DNA of 64,000 nt. It comes from Harryflintia acetispora. Lineage in GTDB: Bacteria; Bacillota; Clostridia; Oscillospirales; Ruminococcaceae. The first letter of the stretch is position 1; each line of letters starts with the position of its first letter. The DNA lies in the NCBI GenBank assembly GCA_004340125.1, contig SLUK01000001.1, positions 186,001-250,000 on the forward strand, written 5' to 3'. The position numbers and the translations under genes were made by a program. Of the stretch, positions 1 to 8,402 are shown in pieces. Under the pieces are notes generated by a model. That model made no database searches. It saw nothing but the letters and a program-made list of their open reading frames with translations, and was not told where the DNA came from.

Positions 1-1
1 C

Positions 2-865
2 CATCTGAGCGCTTCGCTTGCGGCCTGGATCGACTATCCCGACGAGGAGCAGGACGCCGTCTTTGGAGAGCGGTTGGCCGCCCAGATGCGGCAGGAGCAA
101 CAGGAGCTGCATGGCCTTTTGGAAGGCTATAAAAGAGGCCGGCTTTTCCGGGACGGGATCGTCACCGCCATTGTCGGCAAGCCGAATGTAGGGAAGTCCA
201 CTTTGATGAACCTCCTTTCCGGGCGGCAGAAGAGCATCGTGACCGCCATTCCCGGCACCACCCGGGATGTGGTGGAGAGCCGGGTGATGCTCGGGGACAT
301 CCTGCTCGAGCTGGCCGACACCGCCGGAATCCGGGAGACCGACGACCCGGTGGAGGCCGCGGGGGTGGATCTCGCGCGCAGCACGGCAAGAACGGCCCAG
401 CTGGTCCTGGTGGTGCTGGACAGCACTGACCGGCTACAGGATGAAGATAGGAAAATACTGGAAGAATTGTCCGGAAAACCGGCCATCGCGGTCATCAACA
501 AGACCGACGCCGGGCAGAACATTGCGCCGCAGGAAGTTTTTCCCTATGTGCGGGAGACGGTGGCGATGTCCGCCCAGAGCGGGGATGGGGTACAGCAGCT
601 CGAGGAGGCGGTGCTGCGGGTGATGGAGCTCGATCAGCTCACACCGGGACAGGATCTCCTGATCAGCGAGCGGCAGCTTCTCTGCGCGCAGGCGGCGCAC
701 GACCAGCTGGCCGAGGCGCTGGAAGCGCTGGAAAACGGGATGACCTTCGATGCCATCAACGTCTGCCTGGACTGTGCGCTGGACGAGCTGCTGGTGCTCA
801 CCGGCCAGCGGGCGAGCGAGGCGGTGGTGGACGAGGTGTTCTCCAAATTCTGTGTGGGAAAGTAA
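2..865 (+). CDS. mnmE: tRNA modification GTPase MnmE, 5'-truncated by the window edge
   Basis: MnmE works with MnmG to install the carboxymethylaminomethyl group on U34 of certain tRNAs. The reading frame is open from base 2, so the start lies outside the window; about 287 residues, the C-terminal two thirds, are visible. The G domain shows G1 GKPNVGKST (about nt 176-202), G3 DTAG followed by IRET, and G4 NKTD. The last residues FSKFCVGK carry the family's C-terminal C-x-G-K motif. The next gene, mnmG, starts 15 nt after the stop, the usual Firmicute order near oriC, so the two are probably co-transcribed. Confidence 0.97.
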   Translation, partial: HLSASLAAWIDYPDEEQDAVFGERLAAQMRQEQQELHGLLEGYKRGRLFRDGIVTAIVGKPNVGKSTLMNLLSGRQKSIVTAIPGTTRDVVESRVMLGDILLELADTAGIRETDDPVEAAGVDLARSTARTAQLVLVVLDSTDRLQDEDRKILEELSGKPAIAVINKTDAGQNIAPQEVFPYVRETVAMSAQSGDGVQQLEEAVLRVMELDQLTPGQDLLISERQLLCAQAAHDQLAEALEALENGMTFDAINVCLDCALDELLVLTGQRASEAVVDEVFSKFCVGK

Positions 866-880
866 AACGGAGGAATCGTT

Positions 881-2779
881 TTGGAATATCAGGCGGGAAA
901 TTATGATGTTGCGGTGATCGGCGCGGGCCACGCGGGGGTGGAGGCCGCGCTTGCCGCCGCGCGGCTGGGCGCCAGCACCGTGCTCTTCACCATGTCGCTG
1001 GACGCGATCGCCAACATGCCCTGTAATCCCTCAATCGGCGGGACGGCCAAGGGCCATCTGGTGCGGGAGATCGATGCGTTGGGCGGCGAGATGGGAAAGG
1101 CGGCGGACGCCACCTTTTTGCAGAGCCGGATGCTCAACCGCGGAAAGGGGCCGGCGGTGCACAGCCTGCGGGTCCAGTCCGACCGGCGGGCCTATCACGC
1201 CTATATGAAGCAGGCGGTCGAATCCCAGCCGGGCTTGGACCTGCGCCAGGCCGAGATTGTGGATATCCGTGCCGAAGATGGGCGGGTGCAGGAAGTGGTG
1301 ACTGCGATGGGAGCCGTCTACCGGGTGAAGGCGGCCATCGTCTGTTCGGGGACCTACCTGCGGGGAAAAATCTTTGTGGGGGAGTATACCGCCGCCAGCG
1401 GCCCGGACGGGATGCATCCCTGCAATACCCTGAGCGCCTCGCTCGAAAGGTTGGGGCTGCGGCTGCGTCGCTTCAAGACCGGGACCCCCGCGCGGGTGCA
1501 TCGCAGGAGCATCGATTTTACACAGCTTCAGGAGCAGCCGGGCGACGAACCGGTGGTCCCCTTCTCCTTCACCACCAAGGGAGAGCTGCACAACAAGGTG
1601 CTCTGCCACATCGGGTACACCAACGGGAGAACCCACGAAGTGATCCGAGAAAATCTCCACCGTTCTCCGCTCTACGGTGGAAAGATTGAGGGGATCGGGC
1701 CGCGGTACTGCCCGAGCATCGAGGACAAGGTGGTCCGTTTTTCAGACAAGCCCCGCCACCAGTTCTTTGTCGAGCCGATGGGCGAGGATACCGAGGAGAT
1801 GTACCTGCAGGGGCTCTCCTCTTCCCTGCCCGAGGAGGTGCAGGTCGCGCTCTATCGGACCATTGAAGGGCTGGAACAGGTTGAAATTATGCGGGACGCT
1901 TACGCGATCGAGTACGACTGCGTGGACCCGCTGCAGCTGCGGCCCACCCTGGAGTTTCTTCCGGTGCGGGGGCTCTACGGCGCGGGGCAGTTTAACGGCA
2001 CCTCGGGCTACGAGGAGGCGGCCGCTCAGGGCCTGATCGCCGGGATCAATGCGGCGCGCCAGGTGCAGGGAAAGGAAGCGCTCGTGCTGGAACGCGCCTC
2101 CTCCTATATCGGCACCTTGATCGACGACCTGGTGACCAAGGGCTGCCAGGACCCCTACCGGATGATGACCTCCCGCTCGGAGTACCGGCTGCTGCTGCGG
2201 CAGGACAATGCGGACATCCGGCTCACCCCGCTCGGGCATGCGGTTGGGCTGATCAGTGCGGAGCGCTACGGGGAGTTTTTGGAGAAGGTGGCCGCGCGCG
2301 ACCAGGAGCTGGAACGCCTGAAAAGGCGGGTACTGGCGCCGGATGATCGCCTCAATGAGATGCTTGTTTCACATGAAACAGCCCCGATTTCCACCGGCAC
2401 CACCATGTCGGCCTTGCTGCGCCGTCCGCAGATCAGCTACCGGGATATTCTCCCCTTTGATGGTGAAGCCCCTTCCCTGCCGGACGCGGTGATCGAGCAG
2501 GTGGAGGTCGAGATCAAATACGAGGGGTATATCAAAAAGCAGCTCGCCCAGGTGGAGCAGGCCCGGCGGTTGGAAAGCAGGCTGCTGCCCGAGGGGATCG
2601 ACTACAGCGAGGTTTCCGGCCTGCGGCTGGAGGCCGCCGAAAAGCTGCAAAAGATCCGGCCGCGCAGCCTGGGACAGGCGAGCCGTATTTCCGGGGTCAG
2701 CCCGGCGGACGTCTCTATTTTAATTATCTATCTGGAGAGCAAACGTAGGAAGGGGGAATCCCGCGATGATTCCGAATGA
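881..2779 (+). CDS. mnmG: tRNA uridine-5-carboxymethylaminomethyl modification enzyme MnmG (GidA)
   Basis: FAD-dependent partner of MnmE in wobble-uridine modification. The 632-aa length fits the family. The N-terminal Rossmann motif GAGHAG is at residues 14-19, followed by the conserved NPSIGG stretch, and the C-terminal helical region is complete. The start is TTG at 881, preceded by a GGAGG ribosome-binding site at about 870; no better start gives the dinucleotide-binding motif its usual position. The gene overlaps rsmG by 14 nt. A parS-like palindrome lies inside the coding sequence at 2365-2380, where it encodes part of a VSHET stretch. Confidence 0.97.
   Translation: MEYQAGNYDVAVIGAGHAGVEAALAAARLGASTVLFTMSLDAIANMPCNPSIGGTAKGHLVREIDALGGEMGKAADATFLQSRMLNRGKGPAVHSLRVQSDRRAYHAYMKQAVESQPGLDLRQAEIVDIRAEDGRVQEVVTAMGAVYRVKAAIVCSGTYLRGKIFVGEYTAASGPDGMHPCNTLSASLERLGLRLRRFKTGTPARVHRRSIDFTQLQEQPGDEPVVPFSFTTKGELHNKVLCHIGYTNGRTHEVIRENLHRSPLYGGKIEGIGPRYCPSIEDKVVRFSDKPRHQFFVEPMGEDTEEMYLQGLSSSLPEEVQVALYRTIEGLEQVEIMRDAYAIEYDCVDPLQLRPTLEFLPVRGLYGAGQFNGTSGYEEAAAQGLIAGINAARQVQGKEALVLERASSYIGTLIDDLVTKGCQDPYRMMTSRSEYRLLLRQDNADIRLTPLGHAVGLISAERYGEFLEKVAARDQELERLKRRVLAPDDRLNEMLVSHETAPISTGTTMSALLRRPQISYRDILPFDGEAPSLPDAVIEQVEVEIKYEGYIKKQLAQVEQARRLESRLLPEGIDYSEVSGLRLEAAEKLQKIRPRSLGQASRISGVSPADVSILIIYLESKRRKGESRDDSE
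2365..2380. promoter_or_regulatory. parS-like ParB binding site inside mnmG
   Basis: TGTTTCACATGAAACA is a near-perfect palindrome. It differs from the standard Firmicute parS core (TGTTTCACGTGAAACA) by one central base. Two further copies lie at 4600 and 6340 around the linked parA-parB genes, which supports a segregation role. Confidence 0.85.
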
Positions 2780-3476
2780 ACTTCTGCTCGGCTGGTGCCG
2801 GGAATATGGGATCGAGCTGCCGCAGGGCGCGATTGACAGGCTGGACCGGTACGCCGAGTTTTTGGTGGAGTACAATGAGAAGGTCAACCTTACGGCCATC
2901 ACCGAGCCGCAGGAGATCGCCTGCAAGCATTTCCTGGACAGCCTGCTGCTTTTAAAGGCGGCGAACCTTCCTAAGGGCGGCAGCCTGATCGACGTCGGCA
3001 CCGGCGCGGGGTTTCCCGGGGTACCGGTGCGCCTGGCGCGGGAGGACATTTCCCTCACTTTGCTGGACAGCTTGGGCAAGCGGATCACCTTTTTAAACCA
3101 GCTCTGCGAGCGCTTGGGACTCCAGGCGGACTGTATCCATGCGCGGGCGGAGGAGGGCGGCCAGAACCCTGAGCTGCGTGAACGCTTCGACCTGGCCACA
3201 GCGCGGGCGGTAGCGAATCTCAGCAACCTCTGCGAATACTGCCTCCCCTTCGTCAGAGTGGGCGGCATATTCGCCGCTTTAAAGTCCAAGGGTGCAGAAG
3301 AGGAGGCCGGGGCGGCGGGAAACGCGATCCGCCTGCTGGGCGGCAAGCTGGAGGGGATCGAGCACTTCACCCTGCCGGACGGGAGCGAGCGAAACATCAT
3401 ACTGATCAAGAAAATATCGCAGACTTCGGCAAAATATCCCCGGCCCGCCGCCAAAATTGCAAAAAAGCCGCTGTGA
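2766..3476 (+). CDS. rsmG: 16S rRNA (guanine(527)-N(7))-methyltransferase RsmG (GidB)
   Basis: Methylates N7 of G527 in 16S rRNA using SAM. The 236-aa protein carries the SAM-binding motif DVGTGAGFPG at residues 76-85 and the family's ATARAVANL stretch. The start ATG at 2766 overlaps the 3' end of mnmG and is preceded by AGGAAGGGGG, so translation is likely coupled. The C-terminal end (KIAKKPL) is slightly longer than usual. It is the third gene of the mnmE-mnmG-rsmG run; noc follows after 152 nt. Confidence 0.96.
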   Translation: MIPNELLLGWCREYGIELPQGAIDRLDRYAEFLVEYNEKVNLTAITEPQEIACKHFLDSLLLLKAANLPKGGSLIDVGTGAGFPGVPVRLAREDISLTLLDSLGKRITFLNQLCERLGLQADCIHARAEEGGQNPELRERFDLATARAVANLSNLCEYCLPFVRVGGIFAALKSKGAEEEAGAAGNAIRLLGGKLEGIEHFTLPDGSERNIILIKKISQTSAKYPRPAAKIAKKPL

Positions 3477-3543
3477 AAAAACAGATTGCAGCGCAACAAG
3501 CAGAATTTTGCGATCAAAAAGAATGGAAATAAATGGAATAATC

Positions 3544-3552
3544 TGTTACAAT
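3544..3552 (+). promoter_or_regulatory. candidate extended -10 element upstream of noc
   Basis: TGTTACAAT, an extended -10 of the form TGnTANNNT, lies 77 nt before the noc start. I see no good -35 element at the right distance, so this is only a candidate. Confidence 0.35.
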
Positions 3553-3628
3553 CCTATTGTGGACAAGCAATAGGATTTTTTGTTGTAAGAGAATGATATC
3601 TTATAACCGGCAGATTGGAGGCGGGCGG

Positions 3629-4450
3629 ATGCAACAGATTCCGGACGGCAGGGTGGTCAACAATGTGGTGCTTCTTCCAGTGGAGCACATCGTTCCCAAC
3701 CCCGACCAGCCCCGCCGGGTGTTTGGCGAGCAGGCGCTGCTCGAGTTGGCCCAAAGCATCGCGCAAAACGGCCTGCTCCAGCCGATCAGCGTGCGGGAGC
3801 GGGCGCCGGGAGAATATCAGCTGATCGCCGGCGAACGGCGGCTTCGCGCTTTCCGCAAGCTGGGCTACAGCGTGATCCCGGCCATTGTGGAGGAGATGGA
3901 CGACTACGCCAGCAAGACGCTGGCGCTGATCGAAAACCTCCAACGGGCCGACCTCAACTTTTTTGAGCAGGCCGAGGCGATGGCCTCCCTGCTGCAGGAG
4001 CATGGGCTCTCCCAGGCGCAGCTGGCCGAGCGGCTTGGGATGGCGCAGTCCACCGTGGCCAACAAGCTGCGGCTTCTGCGCTTTGCGCCGCTGGTGCGGC
4101 GCAAAATTCAGGAAAACGGCCTCACCGAGCGGCACGCGCGCTGCCTGCTCCAGATTTCCGGGGAGCGGCGGCAGCTCGAGGTGATTGCAGTAATTGCCCA
4201 GCGCCAGCTCAACGTGGCCCAGACCGAGCGGTATATCGCTTCCCTACTCGAAAGCCACGGCCCCAAGCCCACCCGCATCTTTATCCTCAAGGATGTGCGG
4301 ATTTTTCTGAACACCATCAACAAGGCGGTCGAGACGATGAAGCTCGCCGGGATTCCCGCTGTAACCCAGCAGAGCGAGGATGACGAGTATATCAACCTGA
4401 CGGTGCGCATCCCCAAAAAGCATGCCCAGCGCAGCCGTACCTCGGCCTGA
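3629..4450 (+). CDS. noc: nucleoid occlusion protein Noc (ParB paralogue)
   Basis: ParB/Spo0J-like CTPase-fold DNA-binding protein. Noc in Firmicutes inhibits division over the nucleoid. The N-terminal ParB nuclease-like domain shows PNPDQPRRVF and GERRLRAF, followed by an HTH region (AERLGMAQSTVANKLRLLRF) and a C-terminal dimer region. I chose ATG 3629 because it follows GGAGGCGGGCGG. The open frame extends 24 codons upstream, but those residues do not look like the family. Position directly upstream of parA-parB and after rsmG favours Noc over a second ParB. No Noc-specific binding site was recognised by eye. Confidence 0.88.
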   Translation: MQQIPDGRVVNNVVLLPVEHIVPNPDQPRRVFGEQALLELAQSIAQNGLLQPISVRERAPGEYQLIAGERRLRAFRKLGYSVIPAIVEEMDDYASKTLALIENLQRADLNFFEQAEAMASLLQEHGLSQAQLAERLGMAQSTVANKLRLLRFAPLVRRKIQENGLTERHARCLLQISGERRQLEVIAVIAQRQLNVAQTERYIASLLESHGPKPTRIFILKDVRIFLNTINKAVETMKLAGIPAVTQQSEDDEYINLTVRIPKKHAQRSRTSA

Positions 4451-4507
4451 AACTTGGCTATAACCGAACCGGTTTTAGCATAACTCACATTCCCTGGCTG
4501 ATTACCG

Positions 4508-4534
4508 AAAGGGCCGTTTTGCCGCGGCCCTTTT
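4508..4534 (+). terminator. terminator after noc
   Basis: AAAGGGCCG and CGGCCCTTTT form a hairpin stem followed by a T-rich stretch, between noc and parA. This implies that parA has its own promoter. Confidence 0.6.
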
Positions 4535-4599
4535 GGTATTTTGATAAGCGGGTCCGAGGTTTTTTGACCTTTGGCCCGTTTTTTGATGGTTTTTGCCCT

Positions 4600-4615
4600 A
4601 GTTTCATGTGAAACA
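4600..4615. promoter_or_regulatory. parS-like site in the parA promoter region
   Basis: AGTTTCATGTGAAACA matches the inverted form of the site at 2365 in 15 of 16 positions. It sits just upstream of an extended -10 element at 4638, so ParB binding here could also repress parA-parB transcription. Confidence 0.8.
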
Positions 4616-4637
4616 GCTATGAAAACCGTCGGTTTTA

Positions 4638-4646
4638 TGTTATAAT
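4638..4646 (+). promoter_or_regulatory. parA promoter, extended -10
   Basis: TGTTATAAT is a perfect extended -10 (TGn plus TATAAT), 37 nt upstream of the parA start codon and 22 nt after the end of a parS-like site. The -35 region is poor, which is usual for extended -10 promoters. Confidence 0.6.
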
Positions 4647-4682
4647 TCCTTGTGTGTGAGTAAAGGCGTAGGAGGAGAAGCG

Positions 4683-5450
4683 TTGGGAAAGGTTATTGCG
4701 ATCGCCAACCAGAAGGGCGGCGTTGGAAAGACGACCACCGCGGTCAATCTAGCGGCGGCGCTCGGCTTTGCCGGGAAGCGCGTTCTGATGGTGGATATGG
4801 ATCCGCAGGGGAATTCTACCAGCGGATTTGGGATTAACAAGCGGACCTGCGAGGCCTCCACCTATGATTTGATCATCGGCACCCAGCCGGCGGCCAAGGC
4901 GCTGGTCCACACCAAGTTCAAGAATGTGGATATCCTGCCCGCGAGCATCGAGCTGGCGGGGGCGGAGATCGAGCTCATCGAGCTCGAGGACCGGACCATG
5001 CGCCTCAAGAAGCTGCTGACCCCTTTGAAGCTGAATTATGATTTTGTGCTGATCGACTGCCCCCCTTCCCTCGGGCTGATCACCCTCAACGCCCTGGCAG
5101 CCAGCGATTACCTGCTGGTACCGATCCAGTGCGAATATTATGCGCTTGAGGGGCTGTCCCAGCTTATCACCACGGTGCGTCAGGTCAAACGGCTGTATAA
5201 CCCCACGATCGAGATTTTGGGGGTGCTGCTCACCATGTACGATTCCCGCCTCAATCTGACCTTGCAGGTGGTGGCGGAGGTCAAAAAATATTTTCCCAAC
5301 AAGGTGTTTAAGACGGTGATCCCCCGAAATGTGCGCCTTTCCGAGGCGCCGAGCTTTGGCCAGCCGATCATCTATTTCGACCGGGTATCCAAGGGGGCCC
5401 AGGCCTATAACGAGCTTGCGCAGGAAATCATCGGCATGTATCATATGTGA
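4683..5450 (+). CDS. parA: chromosome-partitioning ATPase ParA (Soj)
   Basis: Walker-type ATPase that partners ParB in chromosome segregation and, in sporulating Firmicutes, replication control. The deviant Walker A KGGVGKTTT is at residues 11-19, with the VDMDPQGN and DCPPSLG motifs following. The TTG at 4683 is chosen because GGAGGAG lies 6 nt upstream and it places MGKVIAIANQ at the usual N-terminus; the earlier TTG at 4650 has no ribosome-binding site. The 255-aa length is typical. parB follows with only a second stop codon and a Shine-Dalgarno sequence between the genes. Confidence 0.96.
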   Translation: MGKVIAIANQKGGVGKTTTAVNLAAALGFAGKRVLMVDMDPQGNSTSGFGINKRTCEASTYDLIIGTQPAAKALVHTKFKNVDILPASIELAGAEIELIELEDRTMRLKKLLTPLKLNYDFVLIDCPPSLGLITLNALAASDYLLVPIQCEYYALEGLSQLITTVRQVKRLYNPTIEILGVLLTMYDSRLNLTLQVVAEVKKYFPNKVFKTVIPRNVRLSEAPSFGQPIIYFDRVSKGAQAYNELAQEIIGMYHM

Positions 5451-5465
5451 TAGGAGGCGGACGTC

Positions 5466-6338
5466 ATCGCGAAGGCAAGACTGGGGGGGCTGGGCAAGGG
5501 CCTGGACGCCCTCTTTGCGGATAACAGCACGGGCAGCAGCGCCGCGGCGCTGCCCATCAACGAGATTGAACCCAACCGCGACCAGCCCCGCAAGCAGTTC
5601 GACGAGGAGTCGCTGGCCGAGCTGGCCGATTCCATCCGGGAACATGGGGTGCTCCAGCCGTTGCTGGTGCGCCCTCTCCCCAGCGGGCGCTATCAGCTGA
5701 TCGCCGGGGAGCGCCGCTGGCGTGCCTCGCGGATGGCCGGGCTCTCCGAGGTGCCGGTGGTCGTCCGGGAAATGACCGACCTTGAAGCGATGGAGCTGGC
5801 GCTCATCGAAAATCTCCAGCGCGAGGACCTCAATCCGATCGAGGAGGCCTTGGGCTACCGGCAGCTGATGGAGAGCTACGGGATGACCCAGGAGAAGGTG
5901 GCCAGCTCGGTCGGCAAGTCCCGGCCGGCGGTGGCCAACGCCCTGCGGCTTTTAAACCTCCCTGACCCGGTGCTCGACCTGGTGCGGCGGGGACAGGTTT
6001 CGGCGGGCCATGCCCGCGCCCTGCTGGCGCTGGAAGACAGCGGATTGATCGAGGAAAACGTACAAAAGGTGCTGGCCGACCGGATCACCGTGCGGGAGCT
6101 CGAGCAGCTGGCAAAGAAGTGCAAAAGGCAGAAGACCTCCCCAAAAAAGAAGGAGCCTGCCTTTGGCGAGGAGAGCTTCTACCGGGAACTGGAGCTTGCG
6201 CTGCGCCAGGAGCTCGGGCGTAAGGTGACCATCCGCCATACGGCGGGCGAGCACGGTTCGATCGAGCTGGACTTCCTCAGCCAGCAGGATCTGTGCGACA
6301 TCGCCGAGCGGCTGAGCGGACAGAAGATTTCCTACTGA
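5466..6338 (+). CDS. parB: chromosome-partitioning protein ParB (Spo0J), apparent ATC start
   Basis: Binds parS and loads SMC in Firmicutes. From codon 5466 the product begins x-AKARLGGLGKGLDALF, the standard ParB N-terminus, then NRDQPRKQF, GERRWRASRMAG, the HTH region EKVASSVGKSRPAVANALRLL and a C-terminal dimer domain (290 aa). No ATG, GTG or TTG exists between the upstream in-frame stops (5448 TGA, 5451 TAG) and this conserved N-terminus. AGGAGG at 5452-5457 points to ATC at 5466, spacing 8 nt. The first standard in-frame start, GTG 5649, would delete the N-terminal domain. Either AUC is a true rare start or there is a base error. Confidence 0.92.
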   Translation: MAKARLGGLGKGLDALFADNSTGSSAAALPINEIEPNRDQPRKQFDEESLAELADSIREHGVLQPLLVRPLPSGRYQLIAGERRWRASRMAGLSEVPVVVREMTDLEAMELALIENLQREDLNPIEEALGYRQLMESYGMTQEKVASSVGKSRPAVANALRLLNLPDPVLDLVRRGQVSAGHARALLALEDSGLIEENVQKVLADRITVRELEQLAKKCKRQKTSPKKKEPAFGEESFYRELELALRQELGRKVTIRHTAGEHGSIELDFLSQQDLCDIAERLSGQKISY

Positions 6339-6339
6339 C

Positions 6340-6355
6340 TGTTTCACATGGAACA
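6340..6355. promoter_or_regulatory. parS-like site after parB
   Basis: TGTTTCACATGGAACA begins 2 nt after the parB stop. It matches the reverse complement of the classic Bacillus parS except for one central base. It is the third such site within 4 kb. Confidence 0.85.
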
Positions 6356-6376
6356 AACGGAGAAAAGGATAAGAAC

Positions 6377-7117
6377 ATGCCCCTGATCAATGACAACAAG
6401 CAATATGAAAAGAACATCCAGGTACAGAGCTATGAATGCGACATATTAAACCGGATCAAGCTCTCCTACCTTCTGCGGCATATGCAGGAAATCAGCGGAG
6501 AGCATCTCGACGAGCTGGGCCTCCCCTATGAGCGGCTGGCCGAGCTGGGACAGGTATTTCTTCTGGCCAAACTTTGCCTGAAGATCGAACGTCTCCCCCG
6601 CTGTCGGGAGCGGCTGCGGCTGCTCACCACGCCCAAGCTGCCCATCAAGGCGCAGTTTATCCGTACCAACGAGATATTTTCGGAAGCTGGCGAACGCCTT
6701 GCGGTTGCGGATACCACCTGGCTGCTGGTCGACCCGCAGAGCAGGAGGATTCTGCGTCCGAAGGAATTCACCGGCGTGCTGCCGATGACCGAGGACCTCG
6801 AACCGACCACCCTGACGCGGTACCGCCCCCTCCCCCCCGAGGGGCTGGAGCCTGCCGGCGTGCGGGAGGTTCGCTATTCCGATCTGGACATCAACCGGCA
6901 TATGAACAATGCCGGCTATGCGGATGTAATCTGCGATGCCCTTCCCTTTGGGGAGCTGGAGCGGGAAGCGAAGGAGCTTTACCTCCATTACCAAAACGAG
7001 GTGCGCGAGGGCGAGCGTATTTCCCTGTTGCGCGGCAAAACTCCTGAGGGAAGCTGGTATCTGCGGGGAGAGAAGGAAACGCTCTGCTGCTTTGAAGCGC
7101 TATTGACCCTGGAATAA
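6377..7117 (+). CDS. acyl-ACP thioesterase (FatA/FatB-like)
   Basis: Predicted double-hotdog thioesterase that would release fatty acids from acyl carrier protein. The 246-aa protein opens with an YECDILNRIKLSYLLRHMQEISGEHL stretch typical of hotdog folds and has the second-hotdog signature SDLDINRHMNN, with the Asn/His residues expected at the active site. ATG 6377 is preceded by a weak AAGGATAAG Shine-Dalgarno. An upstream in-frame extension to 6293 overlaps parB and the parS site and is rejected. The gene ends in a strong bidirectional terminator shared with the convergent nitrilase-fold gene. Confidence 0.88.
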   Translation: MPLINDNKQYEKNIQVQSYECDILNRIKLSYLLRHMQEISGEHLDELGLPYERLAELGQVFLLAKLCLKIERLPRCRERLRLLTTPKLPIKAQFIRTNEIFSEAGERLAVADTTWLLVDPQSRRILRPKEFTGVLPMTEDLEPTTLTRYRPLPPEGLEPAGVREVRYSDLDINRHMNNAGYADVICDALPFGELEREAKELYLHYQNEVREGERISLLRGKTPEGSWYLRGEKETLCCFEALLTLE

Positions 7118-7128
7118 AAAGCGACAGG

Positions 7129-7169
7129 AAAAGGGGTTCCCGGCCTTTCATTGGCCGGGAACCCCTTTT
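7129..7169. terminator. bidirectional terminator
   Basis: A 17-bp perfect stem (AAAAGGGGTTCCCGGCC and its complement) with a 7-nt loop and T-runs on both strands separates two convergent genes. Confidence 0.9.
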
Positions 7170-7182
7170 GTCTGCCTTCAAT

Positions 7183-8376
7183 TTAAACCTGAGCGGCGTT
7201 TTCCTCGGAAGCCTCGGGCTCGTTTGCAGTCTCCTGCGGCGCGGCCCCTGCCTCTTCCGGCTTCTCCTGCGGCACATAGGAGGGCACCACCGTGGGCGAG
7301 GGCAGAGTGCCCTTAAAGAAGCCGGGATAGGTCTCCTTCATCATCCGTTCGTAGAAGAGCGGGTTGCGGTGGTGGGAATAGACGTCCATATTATCCAGTA
7401 GCCGCGGCGGATCGATCCGGGAGGAGAGAACCCCACCGGTTTCATCGCTCTCGTGGTTGTGCACCACCACCCCGTTGAGATCCCGGGTCATCAGAAGCGG
7501 CGCATAGATCCCGCTGGCCCCCCGGAAGGCGGGCAATGTTTCGCCGGTGGAATAGAAGGAGGAGCGCACCGTATAGAGGTTATAATGCTGCGCATTCATC
7601 AGCGAAGCGTTGTAGCGCGGATTGTGGGAAAACTGTTCGCTGCTCAGCGCCGGGGTGAGCACCAGCTGCGCGCCGAGGGCCTTGGCTGCCTTGTAGCACT
7701 CGTAGAACGAGCCGTCGGTGTCGGCCAGGATGGCGAGCTTGCCGATTTTGGAATCGAAAATTTTCAGTTCGTTTCCCGGCTGGATGCCAAGGGCCCGTTC
7801 GGTCGGGCTGAGGGTAATCTTATCCTGAAAAAAGGCCTCATCACTGTCCGGGCTAAAGAGATAGGAGCGGCAAAAAATTCCCTGCGAGGTGGCGACGTAG
7901 GTGCTCCCCGCGGCGATATAGATGTTATATTTGTGGGCGAGCAGCAGGAAAATGTTGTAGTAGCAATCGAATAAAAAGTCGGAGAGCTTGTCCATGACCG
8001 ACCCGAACCGCGCGCGCAGGTTAGCGGGCGGCGTCTGCCCCTTGCAGAGGTCCTCGATGAGGGAGGTTGCCAGCGACATCGAGGGCTTGTCCACGCTCAG
8101 CGGCACCAGGCCCAGCAGGTGGGGCAGCAGCAAAAGCTGGGAGCCGGACTGGATGGCCATGTCGATCAACCGGCAGCAGTCCTCGATGAAGGATTTGATG
8201 TCCTTATATGGCGTCAGCCGCAGATGGGCGGCGGAGAGCTTGATGTTGTTGGGATAGACGTAGTCCAGGATGGTGCTGCGGCGGATTCCGAGGGCTTCGA
8301 TCAGCTTTTCGCATTTTTCCGGGTCGAGCTTGGCCGACAGCGTGTAGGATGCCGCAATGGTCTTGAGTGACAGCAT
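7183..8376 (-). CDS. carbon-nitrogen hydrolase (nitrilase) fold protein, probably inactive
   Basis: The 397-aa protein has the alternating strand-helix pattern of nitrilase-superfamily proteins, but the Glu-Lys-Cys triad looks broken. The strand that normally ends in PE reads LLLLPHLLGL, and the ICYD-type nucleophile strand reads LAILADTDG, so Glu is His and Cys is Ala at the aligned positions. The C-terminal ~40 residues are Pro/Glu/Ala-rich and likely disordered. The start has AAGGAGAT just upstream. The next gene on the strand (8403-9107) is a paralogous fold with the same loss. A binding or scaffold role is possible; function unknown. Confidence 0.7.
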   Translation of the reverse strand: MLSLKTIAASYTLSAKLDPEKCEKLIEALGIRRSTILDYVYPNNIKLSAAHLRLTPYKDIKSFIEDCCRLIDMAIQSGSQLLLLPHLLGLVPLSVDKPSMSLATSLIEDLCKGQTPPANLRARFGSVMDKLSDFLFDCYYNIFLLLAHKYNIYIAAGSTYVATSQGIFCRSYLFSPDSDEAFFQDKITLSPTERALGIQPGNELKIFDSKIGKLAILADTDGSFYECYKAAKALGAQLVLTPALSSEQFSHNPRYNASLMNAQHYNLYTVRSSFYSTGETLPAFRGASGIYAPLLMTRDLNGVVVHNHESDETGGVLSSRIDPPRLLDNMDVYSHHRNPLFYERMMKETYPGFFKGTLPSPTVVPSYVPQEKPEEAGAAPQETANEPEASEENAAQV

Positions 8377-8402
8377 GCGCGTATCTCCTTTTCAAGATGG
8401 GC

